Positions 59,826 through 64,000 of a stretch of DNA of 64,000 bases are shown here, piece after piece (the first letter of the stretch is position 1; each line of letters begins with the position of its first letter). The notes below the pieces were generated by a model. It was not told the origin of the DNA. It saw nothing but the letters and a program-made list of their open reading frames with translations, and searched no databases. The DNA lies in assembly GCA_036345935.2 (NCBI GenBank), contig JADWOT020001351.1, forward strand, positions 47,976 to 111,975. Direction: 5' to 3'. The stretch is from Taenia hydatigena (Eukaryota; Platyhelminthes; Cestoda; Cyclophyllidea; Taeniidae). The translations under genes and the position numbers were made by a program.

Positions 59826-61894
59826 CTAAGATTCGGCGCCTCAATTGGTAAGTGGTTTTGCTGGAAGTAGATGCTGGCCTGCCAGAAAACATCCCAAATT
59901 TATTTGAGCTTGGCGACACTACTCCATAATCGCATTCGAACAGAGGTCTATAGATGTGAATAATTGAAAGCTTTTTTTTGTTTTTAATAACCGAATTGCT
60001 AAACAGGATTGTACTAAGAATACTGCGGACAGCTGGGTAATCACTAAAATCTTTCGAAAGTGCTATGAGAATGCTTTTGGGGTGGCTTGAGGTCTGGCCT
60101 CTTTAAATGATTCATTGAGTGTGCAGTTTTTAGGGAGGATTAAAATTGCTTGGTTTGAGGTTACAAAATTGATCGTAAAATTTCTGAGTCATCTTTTCAA
60201 TCTGTTTTCAATATGGACATCGTTGAGGCTGCAGACAAGCCTATTCCAATTTTAAATTCACGCGAGGGCGCTTACTTTCTAATGCAAGTGAGTTTCTTGC
60301 CTTGGTTATTTTGCCATTTTAGAAATCGAGCTGTTCTAGACTCAGATATACATAGAGGTCGAACGTAGTTGCCTCTAGAGGCAACTTAGTTAGAAAATTA
60401 CTTTAAGCCTTTCGAGAATATAAGCGTCCTATAAGATCTGTGGTTTGTGGCTGCCCTGTGTTGATGTTACTTTTATCTCTACACAGAGCTATTTTTATGT
60501 ATTTTTGCACAATTATTGTTATCAGGAAGTAAATTAGATTCAAGTGATTGAAAGCTTTGCTTTCTAAAACATAGTCTACCAAAAGCCTTAGTGTGCTTGG
60601 ATTTACCGTACTTTGACTCAGTTGATTTTAGCTCTACGACAGGTGATTGCGACATGATAATTATGCAAGAATATCTGTGGCGGATAATCGAAAGCCTTAC
60701 GCAGGCTCATGTTGATTTTGGCAGCTATTTGACACAGATTCTGCGAAAGAGAGTAGCTTCTCAGTCAAAGATGTCTTATTCTCACGTTCCGTAGCGTACA
60801 CTTGGATGTTACGTTGAGAGGAGGCGAGTGAAGGGATGAAAATGCTAAGTTACTAACATCTCTTGTATTTTTGGAATGAAATTTTGCTTAAGTCTGAGTC
60901 CTTGCCAACTTTGTGCCCAATTTTTATAAGATTGCTCGATTTTTCCTTTGTAGGAGAGCTGATGTATTCTCTTTATTTCTAGTGCCGGAAAAAGCAGGGG
61001 ATGAGTTCTTCTGGTGGATTCAATGTTGCATAAGCAGTCGAGTTACCTGCAAACGACACACTGGACTCAATTATATCACCTACTCCTTGCATTCCTCCAC
61101 ATACTCTCAAGAGTGAAGGTAAGCACATGTCCCTACATAATTTATAGGCAGGTCGGACTTTGGTCTCACCATCTCACTACCTAATTCTTGTTATCTCCTC
61201 GTAGAGCATAGCTATATCTGTTGGTCTGCAACGACGAGCAAGAATGTAAGCTTTCTGCCCCAAAACTGCATGCTCTATTTTTACTACACATATGCGCCTG
61301 TCTGTCCGTTTGCCAAAGTTTGTGTGTGTATCACTACTCACTTCTATTTTCGCACTTTTGAAGAGTCACATTGATCGGTGCCCCAAGAAAAGAGGCAAGA
61401 GAGGTCACGTCTACCCCATCATCTTCTCCAAGTGTGTTCTTACAGCCGGTCGAATCGGTAATTCTATCCTGGGAGGAGTGAGATCTCCTTTAATCTTTCA
61501 TTTGATGGCTAGTTAGTTGCCTTCTTGTTTTTAACTTTGCAATTTTCTAGCACTCCATCGCCCGCTCATCAACTTACCTTACCACATTTAATCGTTTTTT
61601 TCCTCACGAGGCTCTTTCCCTTCTTCCCTTATCTCAGAATGAAGCGAACACGGCACATGAGACTGACTAAAGCTCTCAAAACAGGTAAAGGCAATTTTCT
61701 CCTGTTGCCTGTGTGGGTGCGGAACAAAGAGATCCGTCAGTCAAAGCGATGCACTGCAAGCAACAAGTGATGAACCACCTATTGAACCTGTTTTTGACAA
61801 TTTTGAAACTTGTAGTCCAAAAGCTGCAGCGCTACCCACTGTTTCCCTTTGGCTCTTCGAATTAAATGGCAATATAGTGGATGGAACGTTATAA
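59826..61894 (+). CDS. candidate multi-exon gene, function unknown
   Basis: Segments with good sites: 59826-59847 (CTTCGAAATTTTTTCAG, GTAAGT), 60235-60287 (KPIPILNSREGAYFLMQ, then GTGAGT), 60592-60642 (CAWIYRTLTQLILALRQ, GTGATT), 61038-61118 (ELPANDTLDSIISPTPCIPP, GTAAGC), 61205-61245 (HSYICWSATTSKN, GTAAGC), 61364-61431 (SHIDRCPKKRGKRGHVYPI) and 61638-61684 (MKRTRHMRLTKALKT, GTAAAG). A terminal segment ends at 61894 (SDALQATSDEPPIEPVFDNF, later SLWLFELNGNIVDGTL). Phases agree for the first three, and for 61038 through 61684. They do not agree between 60642 and 61038 or into the last segment, so an exon is missing or some ends are wrong. The protein would be mixed polar with a basic block. 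Not recognised. Confidence 0.4.
60367..60386. repeat. perfect 20-bp palindrome
   Basis: AGTTGCCTCTAGAGGCAACT is its own reverse complement, without a spacer. It lies in an intron of the 59.8-61.9 kb model. Confidence 0.8.
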
Positions 61895-61929
61895 AGATTA
61901 TTTGAATCTGCTTAGAAATATGAAAATAG

Positions 61930-62480
61930 GCAACCAAGTGAAGCAGACACTGTGGATCTCAGCATACAGTTCTGCAAATCAGCTTCCAATCTCTCAGTTA
62001 TGATGAGACCTACTACTTTCATCTTGTGCTTGCGATAAAAACCGATGAATAACCTTACGTGTCAGTCATTGAATATTTAAGCAGCTAAGAAAGGCGGAGC
62101 AGTATGCTCATGACTACAATAATTTGCTGCTGCTAGGCTAACTAAGATTACGGGACCAGTGAGCAATCGAGCACCAGTGCTTTGGCCCCGCTTTTTCCTC
62201 GAATCTAATCAACCTCTCTAGTGGTTTATTACGAGCACCGACTCAAATAAAAAATCACTCCACTGTCAATAAATTAAACAACGAAATAGCCCAAATGAAG
62301 GCAAAGAAGTAAAAAATGGATAAGCCAAATAAGCTAGCTAATCAAGTAATCAGTTGGTCAGTTAAATAGTCAAATCATCAGTCGATGGAGTAATTAAGGA
62401 ATTAAAGGTATCAATCAGATAGATTGGCTGGCTGACTGACTTGGTTCTACGCGTAACGCCAAAAACACTAGATTAACTTT
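61930..62480. other. no gene; low-complexity stretch
   Basis: 62310-62450 is an AT-rich run of short imperfect repeats built from AATCAGT, GGTCAGT, TAAATAG and GGCTGGCTGACTGAC words. Nothing else was seen. Confidence 0.4.
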
Positions 62481-62600
62481 TAGAATAATTTAAGCCGCAA
62501 AATGTCATGAATTTTCCCTGCAATCAACTCATTACATCCACACTTTTTCCCTTTCCTTCTTCCCATCCCAATCTGGCTTCGTCTCTGCCCCACTTTCTTA

Positions 62601-62906
62601 TTAACCTCCTCTGTCGTCCCTTGTGTGGTTAATATTTCGTCCTCCATAATGTGTTGGAGGTGCGAGAGGATCGGGTACAATATAGGAAGGTAGTATGTAC
62701 CGCCAAACCACCTGCACATCCAATTTCGACCTCTGGCCCGTTGCAGCCAGATATTCAGGCAAGTCACATTCTGACTCATCATTTTCCACTGATTTAATCG
62801 CACTGCTATCGTCCTGGGCTTGTCGATTTTGGTCCCTGAGATTATCATCAGTCCATTTGTCGCTGATAAGGCTTGGTTGTGGGTGAATGCGATTGATTGA
62901 GTGCAA
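62601..62906 (-). CDS. candidate exon, unknown protein
   Basis: The minus strand reads a strongly acidic, natural-looking stretch, QDDSSAIKSVENDESECDLP then EYLAATGQRSKLDV, after AGs at several places (for example AATCTCAG). A GTACAT or GTGGTT could serve as donor. A second minus frame is open to 62480 and shares the region. Boundaries and phase cannot be fixed. Confidence 0.3.
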   Translation of the reverse strand: MHSINRIHPQPSLISDKWTDDNLRDQNRQAQDDSSAIKSVENDESECDLPEYLAATGQRSKLDVQVVWRYILPSYIVPDPLAPPTHYGGRNINHTRDDRGG

Positions 62907-63796
62907 TGAGAAAGGCGGATGTTATTACTGATGATAGCATTGACATCAGAGTGTAAGACTGAGAAGAGATGGATGGCGGAGAATAGGAGATGACTGATCC
63001 TTGCTTTTTGACTGACCGATTAATTAACTTTTATAAAAAAGCAATTGAGCCGTTCATCTCCTTACAGTTCTTTTTTTCGACCTGCCTTGTTGGCTGGTTA
63101 TAATATAACGATTTGTTCGATTTAGTTAGTAGTTGCACTAAGGTGGCTAATCCTACATGAGTAAGACGTGAGGCTACAGCATCGCTGTAGATGGATAAAT
63201 TGTATGCACATGAAGCAGTGCCTATCTTTCGCTTGTTTCGTAATTATTAAATATGGCTGTAATGTGAGCATGACAGAAAATTGGCTGTTTTAATGCTTGT
63301 GGTAGGCTTTGACATATTTTCATGCAGTTTAATTGGGTAATGATGATTGACTTATGCCATGGGGTAATCTGCAAACTCAATTCGGCCTCATAAATGCCAA
63401 GACATTTGGCACACTGTCCTCTCCCCAAAAAGCCTGTCATTTTTTACAGTCCTTTCTTCTCTACACTATTGTCCCTCTGCAGCATTATGTATTTTCGCAT
63501 GGTTACTACGATTTTTCAATATTTAATTAAAATCCGCCCATAAGTGTAACAATGGCCAGGATAAAAAGGTTGCAACAAAGATTGCTTTCACCCCTTGTAT
63601 TAACCCTACATCTACTCGTTACGTACGTAGCTGAGTTTACGCCCCTGAAGGTAAGCTGACTTAGCTCGTTAAATTGCACTATAACTCACGGAAATGAATG
63701 TGAAGTTGTTATATTTGTACTTAAGTATGCACTGCGAATGAAAAACCAGTGGTCTGTGATTTTGTACTCAACCGTCGATCATGTAGGATGATTTGG

Positions 63797-63978
63797 TTAT
63801 TTTATGTAAACATCCAAGCCACCAATGTGATTTGAAGCAATGAGATGCAATTCTTTCCTCGCCATATCAACTAGGCTTTGCTGGAGTAAACTCGTATTGC
63901 CACATCTGGCAATGTCAGAGATAGCTTGCTTTCTTATTTTCAGTGAATGTTCTTGCTTTATTAAGCCATCAGCATCGG
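63797..63978 (-). CDS. terminal exon of a minus-strand gene running off the right edge
   Basis: A strong acceptor (GATTTATTTTATTTTAG) precedes 60 open codons ending in TAA at 63797. They read DADGLIKQEHSLKIRKQAIS, then LLQQSLVDMARKELHLIASN and HIGGLDVYIK. The helical, charged composition looks clearly coding, and no alternative frame is open. Phase needed upstream is one base. The rest of the gene lies beyond position 64000. The product is not recognised. Confidence 0.5.
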
Positions 63979-64000
63979 CTAAAATAAAATAAATCACGAA

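Noticed and set aside
1..64000. CRISPR arrays, prophage or bacterial operons
   Set aside because: No regularly spaced repeats, no Shine-Dalgarno-led gene runs and no long open frames; the window reads as intron-rich nuclear DNA.

Overview
This window looks like intron-rich, gene-sparse nuclear DNA of an animal. The longest open frame in 64 kb is about 200 codons, yet short open segments bounded by pyrimidine-rich acceptors and GTRAGT-type donors keep recurring with matching reading phases. I also see a Pol III-type tRNA-Arg gene, tRNA-related short interspersed repeats, decayed mobile-element or gene duplicates, and short TTAGGG-type tracts. I favour a flatworm, but nothing here settles the taxon. 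There are no bacterial operons, CRISPR arrays or rRNA genes.

Layout. 1.4-2.8 kb: a minus-strand cysteine-rich (probably secreted) gene fragment, opposed by a plus-strand six-exon chain at 2.3-5.0 kb. 5.1-7.4 kb: two decayed, tandemly arranged copies of an unknown minus-strand coding module. 10.7-11.7 kb: isolated minus-strand exons. 15.1-15.9 kb: the 3' part of a C2H2 zinc-finger gene (minus), the best functional call in the window. 17.0-17.5 kb: the 3' end of another minus-strand gene with tandem poly(A) signals. 20.0-21.7 kb: a dispersed repeat, two well-defined plus-strand exons and a tandem array. 23.2-24.4 and 55.8-57.0 kb: a diverged segmental duplication. 24.9-29.5 kb: a cluster of five SINE-like copies and a pair of identical 382-bp repeats. 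35.6-39.2 kb: an eight-exon, phase-consistent chain ending a minus-strand gene for a glutamine/serine-rich protein. 39.4-40.3 kb: two plus-strand exons. 40.2-44.5 kb: a diverged ~2.3-kb tandem duplication. 45-52 kb: further exons, mostly plus strand, and a GC-rich tandem repeat. 52.9 kb: tRNA-Arg(CCG). 55.4 kb: one strong plus-strand exon. 57.1-57.3 kb: minus-strand exons. 58.7 kb: the second copy of the 20-kb dispersed repeat. 59.8-61.9 kb: a multi-exon plus-strand gene. Right edge: the terminal exon of a minus-strand gene that continues outside.

All exon models are read by eye from splice-like motifs, phase continuity and amino-acid composition. No homology search was possible, so most products are left unnamed. 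Because random sequence also yields plausible short exons, single-exon calls deserve less trust than chains whose phases agree across several junctions.
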